This document shows, piece by piece, positions 22,947 through 29,971 of a stretch of 29,971 nucleotides of DNA (the stretch's first letter is position 1; each line of letters opens with the position of its first letter). The position numbers were made by a program, and so were the translations under genes. The notes under the pieces were generated by a model. That model saw only the letters and a program-made list of their open reading frames with translations, was not told where the DNA came from and did no database searches. This DNA comes from Candidatus Omnitrophota bacterium (GTDB lineage Bacteria; Omnitrophota; Gorgyraeia; Aquiviventales; Aquiviventaceae): the NCBI GenBank assembly GCA_016206675.1, contig JACQRD010000064.1, positions 1 through 29,971 of the forward strand. The letters run 5' to 3'.

Positions 22947-25815
22947 CGATTGATTGTTGAGTTTTCTTGAGCTCAATCATCTCATCGATGAGGTGCTGTT
23001 GCTCGCGGCGCGCGCGCAAGACATCCGCCACCACATCCTGCATCAGCGCCTCCTGCGGTGCCAATCGGAAGTCGATCCCTTCGATCTGAACCGGCTGCGG
23101 CGAAACGTCCACCGCCTGATCGACGGCGTTCAACGGGAGAAAGCCCACGAGGGGGCGGCCGCAATTCAGCGCCACCCGGTGCAGCCCGGCGTGGACGCCC
23201 TTGAAGAAATACCGGCCGTCCTCCAGCGTTGCAACCTGCGCGGCCCCGTCAAGGCAGACGGCCACGCCGGCCATCGGCGGCTCATGGTCGTGCCGGCCGT
23301 TGCGGTTGTGGTCGACGTACACCCGCCCGCTGATCGAACGCTCCGCCGTCACCGGAAAATCCACGGTGGCCGCTTGGCCTTCCCTGAGGGACGCCTCCTG
23401 CGTCAGGGCGGTGGCCGGCAACAGCCCCGCCGGTAGATCCTCGATGTGCAACGTCACCTGATACGGCCCTGGTGTGACCCCGCGGAAGAGCGCCCAGCCG
23501 GAGCGATCCGTGCGCAGCACGGTGCCGTCCTGAAGCGAGATACGCAGCTTCTCCAACGGCACGTCCGTCGCATCGTAGCGGCCGTTGCCCTGCGCATCCA
23601 AAAAGACCCTGATGCGCAGCTCGCCTTGCGCGACGAACCCGAAGAGCAGCGGCGGCTTCGGCGGCTTGGCCACATCGATGGTGATGGCGGCCGGGGTGGT
23701 GGGCACGTGCCCCTGCGGGATGGAGGCCAGATCCACCGCCACGTCCACCCGGCGGCCCCGCACGCGGCCGAGATAGAAGCGCCCGCCCGGATCCGTCACG
23801 GCTTCCTTGGCATCTCCCCGCACCGTCACGCGCGCCAGCCCGGCTTCGCCGCCTTCCTGGCGCCCGTTGCCGTTGCCATCCAAGAACACGATCCCCGAAA
23901 CCGACGTGCTCGGTTCCCACGCCACCCCGGTATCGAAGAGGTAGCGCAGGCCGGTCTCGAACGCAAATTCGTAATCCCGCGCCGCAGGGCGGTTGGCCCG
24001 GATCAACCGGGACTCGACGAAGGCGTGCGCATCCGGCGACAGATCATACCGGGCTCCGCCGTTGAGCGACCAGCGGTCCTCGTTCAAGATGAAGCTGCTG
24101 GCCGAGCCGGCGCTGGACGCCTTCGTGAAATCTACGCCGCCGTGCAGCGACACAGGCAGCCGCCGAAACTGCCGGAAATACGACAGGCCGGCCGACGTCT
24201 GTCGCGGGCGGCTCTCGCGAGCCGTCAACGTCTCCTCCAGCAGCGTCCACTCTTGGGTGACCCGCCAGGAGAACGACTCCCACAGGGGTGCCCCGAGCCC
24301 CAGAATGACGCCATGGCTCTCGAAGTCCGCTTCGGGAGAATTAACACTGCGCGCATCATGGAAGCGGTAGTCGGCCAACAGGTACCCCCGGCCGATGAGC
24401 GGCAGCTGCCCCAGCCGCTGGCGGATGCCGGCGCTGACGGTTGAGCCGTCGCTCGGAAACAGCTGCCCGAGAAACCGCTGCCGGCTGTACGCCGAGGTCA
24501 GCGTCGTGCTGCCGGTCACATCGAGATCCGCGGCGAGCTCCAAGTCGACGTTCAGCACGTCCGGCTCCTGCGGATTGCGGAACAGCGTGTCCTCGAACAG
24601 ATCAAGGTGGTGGCGCAGGCGCAGGACGGGCAGCGGCGTCCATTGGGCATTCACGATCGCACCCCGCTCGCCCTGATCGACGGCGCGGCCGAGCAGATTC
24701 TCATACCGCTGTGACAGGTTGCGGTAGGTCGTCTCGAGGCTGAAGTCCGGGCTGCTCATCAGCCATTTCAGCCGGTAGGCGAAGGCGTGATCCTGCGTGA
24801 AGCCGGCCTCTGCGCCGAGGCGCATTCCCTCGTGGAGCCAGTACCAGGTGTTGGCCTCCGCGGCTTGGCTACTCTGCAGGTCGATCCGGTCGTCCCCTGA
24901 GGCGTTCGCGTAGGCGACCGCCCATGTCCACGGCTTCTGGGTCTGTTGGAGCCGGCCGCCCGCCAGGAAGAAATCGTCGCGCGATGTCAGGCCGGCGGAG
25001 AGCCCCCCGGCAAAGCCCAACTGCCGCCGCCCGTAAAACCCTTCCAGCGCGTACGGTGCCAGCGCGTCGGAGCGGGCCCAGACGCCCCGGAGGCTCCCCT
25101 GGGGCAGGCTGAGGTCGGAGAATCCCGCGCTGGCATCTCCTCCGATGACGGAGAAATGCTCGAGCGGGCCGATGCGCCCGTCGGCCAGCGACGCACTCCA
25201 GGACGTCACGTCGGAGACGGCATTGAACCGCTCGAAACTCACCGACCCGCTGGCCCGGCCATAGGGCGTGTCCATGCGGCTTGAGAGATGGTGGAAGAAC
25301 TGCGTGGTCGTGGTGCGGTCGAGCTTCGAGAACAACGGCCCCCGCCGGGTGTTGCGGAAGGCATTGCGGTATTCAAACACCAAATGGCGTGCCAGCTCTT
25401 CGGCGGTCTTGGGCGCGCCGAGGCCTGCCGCAACCTCGAGCACCGGTTGGACCACCTCGACGGCGCGCGTCAGCCGCCCCTCCGGGGTCCAGATGTGCAC
25501 GAACGTCTGCCCGAAATTCACGGCCCGCAGCTCGACGATCCCCTCTGCCGCAAGGGAGGCCTCGATGAGATCGGGACGAACGGAAAGGACACGGCTCGCG
25601 GCCGGTACGAGCAGACGCACGGTCTGCAGGTACGGCACCTTCACGATGGCTTCCAGCCCGGCGAGGGAGGGGGACACCGGCGGTGGGGTTGCTGACGGAG
25701 GCAGCAGCGGCTGCTGCGCGGCATCGGCCAGCCCCCCGGCGAGCATTGAGAGCGCGAGTGCGAGTTCGACGGACTGTTTGCTGAAGGCTGTGTGCTGAAG
25801 GCTGCCGGGTGGCAT
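22912..25815 (-). CDS. Outer-membrane barrel protein with CNA-B/SdrD-like modules, candidate usher
   Basis: 967 residues. After a signal peptide (LALALSMLAGGLADAAQ) comes a domain with VRLLVPAASRVLSVRPDLIEA and TFVHIWTPEGRLTRAVEVV, resembling the N-terminal domain of pilus-formation/CpaC-like proteins. Residues about 190-650 are alternating amphipathic strands typical of an outer-membrane barrel. Then come SdrD/CNA-B-like modules (VSGIVFLDGNGNGRQEGGE, RVFLDAQGNGRYDATDVP, ISGRVYVDHNRNGRHDHEPP) and a short C-terminal helix. It follows the chaperone-like gene by 10 bases. The context suggests a secretion pore/anchor for the subunits, but classical usher motifs were not seen. Start ATG 25815 follows a heptad array reading into the leader. 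Confidence 0.65.
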   Translation of the reverse strand: MPPGSLQHTAFSKQSVELALALSMLAGGLADAAQQPLLPPSATPPPVSPSLAGLEAIVKVPYLQTVRLLVPAASRVLSVRPDLIEASLAAEGIVELRAVNFGQTFVHIWTPEGRLTRAVEVVQPVLEVAAGLGAPKTAEELARHLVFEYRNAFRNTRRGPLFSKLDRTTTTQFFHHLSSRMDTPYGRASGSVSFERFNAVSDVTSWSASLADGRIGPLEHFSVIGGDASAGFSDLSLPQGSLRGVWARSDALAPYALEGFYGRRQLGFAGGLSAGLTSRDDFFLAGGRLQQTQKPWTWAVAYANASGDDRIDLQSSQAAEANTWYWLHEGMRLGAEAGFTQDHAFAYRLKWLMSSPDFSLETTYRNLSQRYENLLGRAVDQGERGAIVNAQWTPLPVLRLRHHLDLFEDTLFRNPQEPDVLNVDLELAADLDVTGSTTLTSAYSRQRFLGQLFPSDGSTVSAGIRQRLGQLPLIGRGYLLADYRFHDARSVNSPEADFESHGVILGLGAPLWESFSWRVTQEWTLLEETLTARESRPRQTSAGLSYFRQFRRLPVSLHGGVDFTKASSAGSASSFILNEDRWSLNGGARYDLSPDAHAFVESRLIRANRPAARDYEFAFETGLRYLFDTGVAWEPSTSVSGIVFLDGNGNGRQEGGEAGLARVTVRGDAKEAVTDPGGRFYLGRVRGRRVDVAVDLASIPQGHVPTTPAAITIDVAKPPKPPLLFGFVAQGELRIRVFLDAQGNGRYDATDVPLEKLRISLQDGTVLRTDRSGWALFRGVTPGPYQVTLHIEDLPAGLLPATALTQEASLREGQAATVDFPVTAERSISGRVYVDHNRNGRHDHEPPMAGVAVCLDGAAQVATLEDGRYFFKGVHAGLHRVALNCGRPLVGFLPLNAVDQAVDVSPQPVQIEGIDFRLAPQEALMQDVVADVLRARREQQHLIDEMIELKKTQQSIESTNDQIPNPK
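25780..25807. repeat. Single-arm heptad array at the start of the barrel protein
   Basis: GCTGAAG, GCTGTGT, GCTGAAG, GCTGCCG: four 7-base units just inside the start codon at 25815, encoding GSLQHTAFS. It mixes unit types found in separate hairpins at 16591 and 12794. Confidence 0.85.
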
Positions 25816-25825
25816 CAGCGAGGAA

Positions 25826-26695
25826 CTACGGCACCGTCAGTTGACGCTCCGTCACCACGGCCTGCCCGGCGCCGAGATCCGACGTCAGGATCATGGTGTA
25901 GCTCCCCTTCGGGAGGGTCCCAGTCCATTCGGTCTGCGCCCGGCCGGAGCGTCCCGGGAAGGTGTAGAGCGTCGGCAGCTCGCCTCGTCCGAAATAGCGG
26001 CCTGAGGCATCGATGATATTAAAGAAGCTCTTCGGGCGGATGGCCACGTTGCCCGTGTTCTTGAAGGTCATGCCAATCGACAGCGGCCGGTCGGCGGCGT
26101 ACTGCCCCACGGTCACGTCCGTCAGCTCACCGGTGCGGCGGACTGTCCCGCCCACGCTGACCTCGAACAACGAACCAATGCGCCCGCTGTACTGCACGCT
26201 GACACCCTCCTCGTTCGGTGCGGCCGTTTTCAGGACGGTCTCGAAGAACATCACGGCGTAGCGGCCCCCCGCCGGGGCATCCTCCGGCACGCGGATGGTG
26301 TACTCGACAACGCCCTGGCCATGGGCCGGCAGCTGAAGCTTCTGCGGATAGAAGCTGATCCACGCCGCAGCGCTGAAGGGGCTCGTGCCGGGGATCAGGA
26401 AGTCCTTATCGCCCGTGCCCCCCTCGAGGTACTCCCAGTCCTCCAGATACACCTGCAGGCTGACGGGCTGATCCTCTTGATTGCTGATTTCAATCGACCC
26501 GTTCTTGACGCTGCCGCGGGTGATCGTTTCGTCCACGATCGGCTGGCTGATCTGGGCGGAGAGCGCCTCGGCACCGGGCGGGCGGCCGATGACCACACCA
26601 CAGAAACACAGAAGAGCCACAGAGACACAGAGAGCCTTTACTGCCGCCCCTCTGTGTCTCTGGGGAGTCCTGTGCTTCTGTGGTGCTTGCCCCAT
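25826..26695 (-). CDS. PapD-like periplasmic chaperone-like protein
   Basis: A 289-residue exported protein. After the leader the mature part begins ISQPIVDETITRGSVKNGSIEISNQEDQPVSLQVYLEDW. It continues to FYPQKLQLPAHGQGVVEYTIRVPEDAPAGGRYAVMFFE: the two-domain immunoglobulin pattern of fimbrial chaperones, where the F/G strands donate a hydrophobic strand to subunits. The second domain has MTFKNTGNVAIRPKSFFNI. Start is ATG 26695 (GTG 26698 also possible), just after the subunit stop. Its signal peptide is encoded by a heptad-type hairpin. Lying between a subunit and a barrel protein, it fits a chaperone role; I infer this from fold pattern and context. Confidence 0.7.
   Translation of the reverse strand: MGQAPQKHRTPQRHRGAAVKALCVSVALLCFCGVVIGRPPGAEALSAQISQPIVDETITRGSVKNGSIEISNQEDQPVSLQVYLEDWEYLEGGTGDKDFLIPGTSPFSAAAWISFYPQKLQLPAHGQGVVEYTIRVPEDAPAGGRYAVMFFETVLKTAAPNEEGVSVQYSGRIGSLFEVSVGGTVRRTGELTDVTVGQYAADRPLSIGMTFKNTGNVAIRPKSFFNIIDASGRYFGRGELPTLYTFPGRSGRAQTEWTGTLPKGSYTMILTSDLGAGQAVVTERQLTVP
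26592..26689. repeat. Inverted repeat encoding the chaperone signal peptide
   Basis: Left arm 26592-26636 (CACAGAG/ACACAGA-type units) and right arm 26649-26689 are inverse complements over about 40 bases with few mismatches. Heptad spacing is less regular than elsewhere. It lies immediately inside the start codon at 26695. Confidence 0.85.
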
Positions 26696-26702
26696 CACGA
26701 GA

Positions 26703-27410
26703 TTAGGTGATGGTCAACGAGAAGATGACCTGCGTGGTGTACGTCCCGTTCGGCTGGTCCAAGGCGATAAACTCCGTGGCCCCGCGCGTCGGGTCGTCCG
26801 TAATCCCGTAGGTCGCCGCCATCGACGCTGCCGGCCCGGCGGTGGCGCGGCTGAACAGCGTGATGTCCGTCGTGCTGATGGCGCTTCTGCGCGTCCCCCT
26901 TGTCAGGCCGGTCGGGAAGGGCAGGGTGGAATCCCCCCCTACCCCATCGAGCGGTGTCACGATGAAAGCACCGTCCGGGATGACGTTGGTCCCGCTGATT
27001 AACCGGGTGACCGTCCGCTGCCTGACCTGGAACGGCCGCTGCTGGGCGTTGACCCCGAAGAACGCCTGGAACGCCCTAGCCGCGTTCAGCGACCGGGGCT
27101 GCTCCGGCGTCGTCGGATCGCCGTCATGGTCGAACGTCCCGTTGCTGGCCAGCGTCCCGAAGGCCATGGCGGTCACCTCGGGCCCGATGCTGGTGTCGGT
27201 CGGATCGGGCGTGGCCGGATTCGGCACGAGCTCAAACATCGTCACCGAAAACGACGCCGTGGACGAGACGCTCGCGGTGACGTTGACCGCAGAACACGAG
27301 CTGGTGCCAGGCAACGTCGGCGCCGGACAGACCATGGCCGCGGCGTGTGTGGCGCTCAACAGCCACGCCACCGCCACCACCAAGCCCCAAGATACGGTAG
27401 ACCGGCTCAT
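26703..27410 (-). CDS. Exported subunit-like protein
   Basis: A 235-residue protein with a signal peptide (GLVVAVAWLLSATHAAA), two cysteines near the mature N-terminus (VCPAPTLPGTSSCSA), an acidic calcium-loop-like patch (DHDGDPTTPEQ), the motif AQQRPFQVRQRTVTRLISG and the C-terminal strand NGTYTTQVIFSLTIT. The motif and strand match the subunits at 22267 and 20476. Start ATG 27410 is fixed by AGAGGAGG about 6 bases upstream. It heads the chaperone-barrel genes, with 7 bases to the next start. I read it as the major or first subunit of the locus. Confidence 0.75.
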   Translation of the reverse strand: MSRSTVSWGLVVAVAWLLSATHAAAMVCPAPTLPGTSSCSAVNVTASVSSTASFSVTMFELVPNPATPDPTDTSIGPEVTAMAFGTLASNGTFDHDGDPTTPEQPRSLNAARAFQAFFGVNAQQRPFQVRQRTVTRLISGTNVIPDGAFIVTPLDGVGGDSTLPFPTGLTRGTRRSAISTTDITLFSRATAGPAASMAATYGITDDPTRGATEFIALDQPNGTYTTQVIFSLTIT

Positions 27411-27471
27411 TGCTGTTCCTCCTCTGTTGGCGCTCCGCCGGAATCCGGGGCGCGACGTGCGACACGACGCC

Positions 27472-27488
27472 GCCTCCACCTCGGAGGC
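27472..27488. promoter_or_regulatory. Hairpin upstream of the subunit gene
   Basis: Perfect 6-bp stem GCCTCC/GGAGGC with a 5-base loop, in the 112-base gap after the glycoside hydrolase stop. It may end the hydrolase transcript or be part of the subunit leader. I see no clear promoter boxes in the gap. Confidence 0.35.
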
Positions 27489-27522
27489 AGCTGAAATATT
27501 CTCCCACGCTCTCCGGCCCCAG

Positions 27523-29971
27523 TCACCTCCTTTCCGGATCCAGGATGTCCGTGCCGTTACTCCATTCGAGCTGATCGGTCAGCCCATCGTTATCGTTGTC
27601 CGCATCCAGCGCGTCGGTGAGGCCGTCGCGGTCGGCATCGAGCAGGATGTCGGCCGCCGCCTGCGCCGGCTGTTGCGCGGCGCCGAGGCCCTCCGCCACG
27701 TTGACCGCTGCCGCGCCGGCTATGCCGATCAGCGCCCAGGACTGCTGCGACCCGATCTCCAGCGCGCGCTGGCTGCCCACGCGGGCTAAGCCCTCGGCGC
27801 ACGGCGCCATGACGGCGGAGGCCATCGTCGAGCCGAACGGCACCCCGCTGCCGGCGATGGCACCCAGCACGACATCGCCCGCACGAACGCCGAACGCGAC
27901 GCTGCGCAGGGCGGCGCACTCGGCGGCCGGGCTGGCTTCCGTGTCGAACCGCCGGATGGATGAGACGGTGCCGGCGGCGCGGTCGATGACGACCAGATGG
28001 ATGCCGCGGCTCTGGCGGACGGTCATGGGCAGGCCGCGCTTGGTAAACACCGCGAAACTTCCGGCACCGTCGACGGCTGACTGCACGGCCACCGGCACCG
28101 GCTCCAGCCGGGTGGTGCCGAGCCGAAACGCCTCCTGCATCGCGAAGAACGCTTGCTTGCGCTGCCGGCTCAGCGTGACCAGGCCATAATGCTCTTCATT
28201 CGAGACGCCGTCCGGATGCCCGCGGAAGACGGCCAGCGGCGCTGCTGCTCCCGGCGCAAAGATGGGCTGCTCGAGCGTGAAGCCGCTGCTGTCTTGGCTC
28301 TGCGGGGTGCTCATCTTCCACCATTCATCGTTCCACTCGAACAGGAAGCCGCCCACGCACTGCCGCGCCGTGCTCGTCGCTGAGAAGTGGCGGTGAAGCT
28401 CATCCCACAGCCCCATCGCGGTGTCGGCCTGCAGGGCCTCATCCACCCTGCCGGTGGCGGCATTCCAGTCGTCCGTCCCGAACTCCGTCAAGAAGAAGGG
28501 CGTGGAGGAGAGCAGCCCCCACTCCAGGAAGAGCGGATCGAAACTGCCGCCGCGGTAGACATTCAACCCCCAGAGATCCACGCTGGGTGCTTCGGCGATC
28601 GCGGCGGGAAATTCGCTCGCAACGACATCCGGCCCCAGATTGTAGTGTGAGGTGAGAAACCCCAGGCTGGAGGCGACCGGGTGGTTGGCATCCAGCCCAT
28701 GGAGGGTCTGGGCCGCCGCCTCGACTGCCGCGGCGGCTTCCGCGAGGCTGAAGCCCCGGAAGAGGCGGTTGAGGTTCCACTCGTTGCCCAGGATCCAGCA
28801 CAGCAGCGCCGGATGGTCCTTCAGGCCCTGCACCACGCTCGTAAACTGCGGCATCGCCGGATCCAGCGTGATCGCCACCATCAGGCCGCGTTGATAAGCC
28901 TCATCCAGTAGGGCGATGGCCGCGCCGTCCGTGCCAGGATCCGCGTAGGTTTTGACCGCGTTAGCACCCAGCTCCTGCATGAGGGCGAAGTCCTCCGCAT
29001 AGCGGCTCTCGCGCAAATGCTGACGCGCCGTCTGCAGGCTCTCGACGACCTCGCCTGCGTCCACCGGCGAGTAGGCCACCCCCCGCAGCTTCAATGGCTG
29101 TGCAGCTGAAAGCGTCCCGTTGAGCTGCCGGCGCGCCACCAACACCTGCGTGCCGCTGACCGTTACGCGGCTTGGCCCTAGTTGGGAAATCGCTGTTTGG
29201 ACTAGCAGCCGCCGCGAGAGCCAGGGGCTGGCGTTGCCGGCCGCGTCGAGCGCTTGGACCCACAGCTTGGCAAAGGCGCCGGGGGTCAGGTGGCTGGGTT
29301 GGACGGTAAAATTCCACGTGGTTGTGGCGGCAGTATAGCTGGCGATGGCATCCGAGACGGTGAAGGCGGCACGGGCCTCATCGTAGACGTAGATGCGGAT
29401 GCGGCTGATGGTGCCGGCGTCGGTGGCGGTGCCGCTGAGGGTGCCTCCGACGGGCGGGAGGCTGCTGCCGGTGGGGCTGGTCATCGTGATGGCGGGCGCA
29501 GTGGTATCCGGTACGCCGACGAACACCCGCCGCGAGAGCCAGGCGCTGGCGTTGCCGGCTGTATCGAGCGCTTGGACCCACAATCGGGCGTAAGCATTGG
29601 AGGTGAGATGGGCGGCCTGGACCGCGAAGCTCCAGCTGCCCGTTGCCGCGCTGTAGGAGGCAGTGGCATCCGCGACGGTGAAGGCGGCGCGGGCCTCATC
29701 GTAGACGTAGATGCGGATGCGGCTGATGGTGCCGGCGTCGGTGGCCGTACCGCTGAAGGGAGTGTCGCTGGAGGACGAGAGGACGCCATCGACGGAGGGG
29801 ATCGTGATGGCCAGCAGCGGCGGGGTGGTGTCGAGCGCGCCGACGAACACCCGCCGCGAGAGCCAGGGGCTGGCGTTGCCGGCCGCGTCGAGCGCTTGGA
29901 CCCACAGCTTGGCAAAGGCGCCGGGGGTCAGGTGGCTGGGTTGGACGGTAAAATTCCACGTGGTTGTGGCG
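27523..29971 (-). CDS. Secreted clan-A glycoside-hydrolase-like protein with tandem Ig modules (5' end outside window)
   Basis: The frame is open to the window edge, so the N-terminus is missing. In order: tandem 107-residue Ig-like modules (RIYVYDEARAAF, LWVQALDAAGNASPWLSRR), a TIM-barrel hydrolase (LKLRGVAYSP, GANAVKTYADPG, CWILGNEWNL with the likely acid/base Glu, and FFLTEFGTDDW with the likely nucleophile Glu, then FLFEWNDEWW). A C-terminal domain ends in thrombospondin-3-like calcium repeats (DADRDGLTDALDADNDNDG). The GNE and TEFG motifs suggest a GH2/GH72-like clan-A enzyme acting on polysaccharide; the substrate is unknown. No secretion signal is visible because the start is outside. 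Confidence 0.8.
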   Translation of the reverse strand, partial: ATTTWNFTVQPSHLTPGAFAKLWVQALDAAGNASPWLSRRVFVGALDTTPPLLAITIPSVDGVLSSSSDTPFSGTATDAGTISRIRIYVYDEARAAFTVADATASYSAATGSWSFAVQAAHLTSNAYARLWVQALDTAGNASAWLSRRVFVGVPDTTAPAITMTSPTGSSLPPVGGTLSGTATDAGTISRIRIYVYDEARAAFTVSDAIASYTAATTTWNFTVQPSHLTPGAFAKLWVQALDAAGNASPWLSRRLLVQTAISQLGPSRVTVSGTQVLVARRQLNGTLSAAQPLKLRGVAYSPVDAGEVVESLQTARQHLRESRYAEDFALMQELGANAVKTYADPGTDGAAIALLDEAYQRGLMVAITLDPAMPQFTSVVQGLKDHPALLCWILGNEWNLNRLFRGFSLAEAAAAVEAAAQTLHGLDANHPVASSLGFLTSHYNLGPDVVASEFPAAIAEAPSVDLWGLNVYRGGSFDPLFLEWGLLSSTPFFLTEFGTDDWNAATGRVDEALQADTAMGLWDELHRHFSATSTARQCVGGFLFEWNDEWWKMSTPQSQDSSGFTLEQPIFAPGAAAPLAVFRGHPDGVSNEEHYGLVTLSRQRKQAFFAMQEAFRLGTTRLEPVPVAVQSAVDGAGSFAVFTKRGLPMTVRQSRGIHLVVIDRAAGTVSSIRRFDTEASPAAECAALRSVAFGVRAGDVVLGAIAGSGVPFGSTMASAVMAPCAEGLARVGSQRALEIGSQQSWALIGIAGAAAVNVAEGLGAAQQPAQAAADILLDADRDGLTDALDADNDNDGLTDQLEWSNGTDILDPERR
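29209..29971 (-). repeat. Tandem 321-bp coding repeats
   Basis: Three copies of a 321-bp (107-residue) unit begin at about 29209, 29530 and 29851; the last is cut by the window edge. Bases 29209-29329 and 29851-29971 are identical over all 121 positions, whereas the middle copy differs at many. Confidence 0.92.

Noticed and set aside
1..29971. tRNA or rRNA genes, insertion sequences, phage genes
   Set aside because: I saw no cloverleaf, rRNA core motif, transposase or integrase in the window.

Overview
The window is GC-rich DNA from a bacterium with a Gram-negative type envelope: it encodes secretins, type II secretion (T2SS) parts, an outer-membrane barrel and a periplasmic-chaperone-like protein. 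Nearly everything lies on the minus strand in tightly packed genes. Many short inverted repeats built of 7-base units sit at gene boundaries. My impression is an uncultured lineage such as Omnitrophota or a relative, but this is recollection of repeat style and gene content, not a phylogenetic result.

Layout, in minus-strand transcription order (right to left). (1) 29971-27523: 3' part of a secreted glycoside-hydrolase-like protein with tandem 107-residue Ig-like modules and a calcium-binding tail; its 5' end lies outside the window. (2) 27410-20476: a surface-polymer locus that I read as a divergent chaperone-usher-like system. It has a subunit-like protein, a PapD-like chaperone, a 967-residue outer-membrane protein with CNA-B/SdrD-like modules, and a three-module subunit-like protein. 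A fourth gene, a one-module subunit, is the only plus-strand gene (22267-22800); a candidate cyclic-di-GMP-I riboswitch, split by an inserted hairpin, lies upstream of it. (3) 20475-20390: an AT-rich promoter with two palindromes. (4) 20389-4628: a long T2SS/type IV pilus-like operon: ROK regulator, MreC-like coiled-coil protein, GspF, pseudopilins GspI, GspJ and an oversized GspK, an Ig-like exported protein, a PilM-PilN (GspL) fusion, PilO/GspM, PilP/GspC and two tandem secretins. No assembly ATPase, major pseudopilin or prepilin peptidase is present. (5) 4597-342: a LacI regulator, a saccharopine-dehydrogenase-like oxidoreductase, bioF and bioD. (6) 341-1: GC-rich palindromic sequence without a convincing gene.

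The most unusual feature is the repeat family. At about fifteen places there are short tandem arrays of 7-base units, usually as two facing arms that form an imperfect hairpin; the unit differs from locus to locus but its length does not. Because 7 is not a multiple of 3, such an array encodes the same heptapeptide in all three frames of a strand. One arm reads as a polar peptide and the facing arm as a hydrophobic one. In several genes whose start is fixed by overlap with the previous stop codon, the hairpin lies just inside the start, so the polar arm and then the hydrophobic arm form the leader or signal peptide. The other strong candidate for an undescribed system is the chaperone-usher-like locus, whose three subunit-like proteins share an internal N-x2-[RK]-P-[YF]-[QH]-V motif and a common C-terminal strand.
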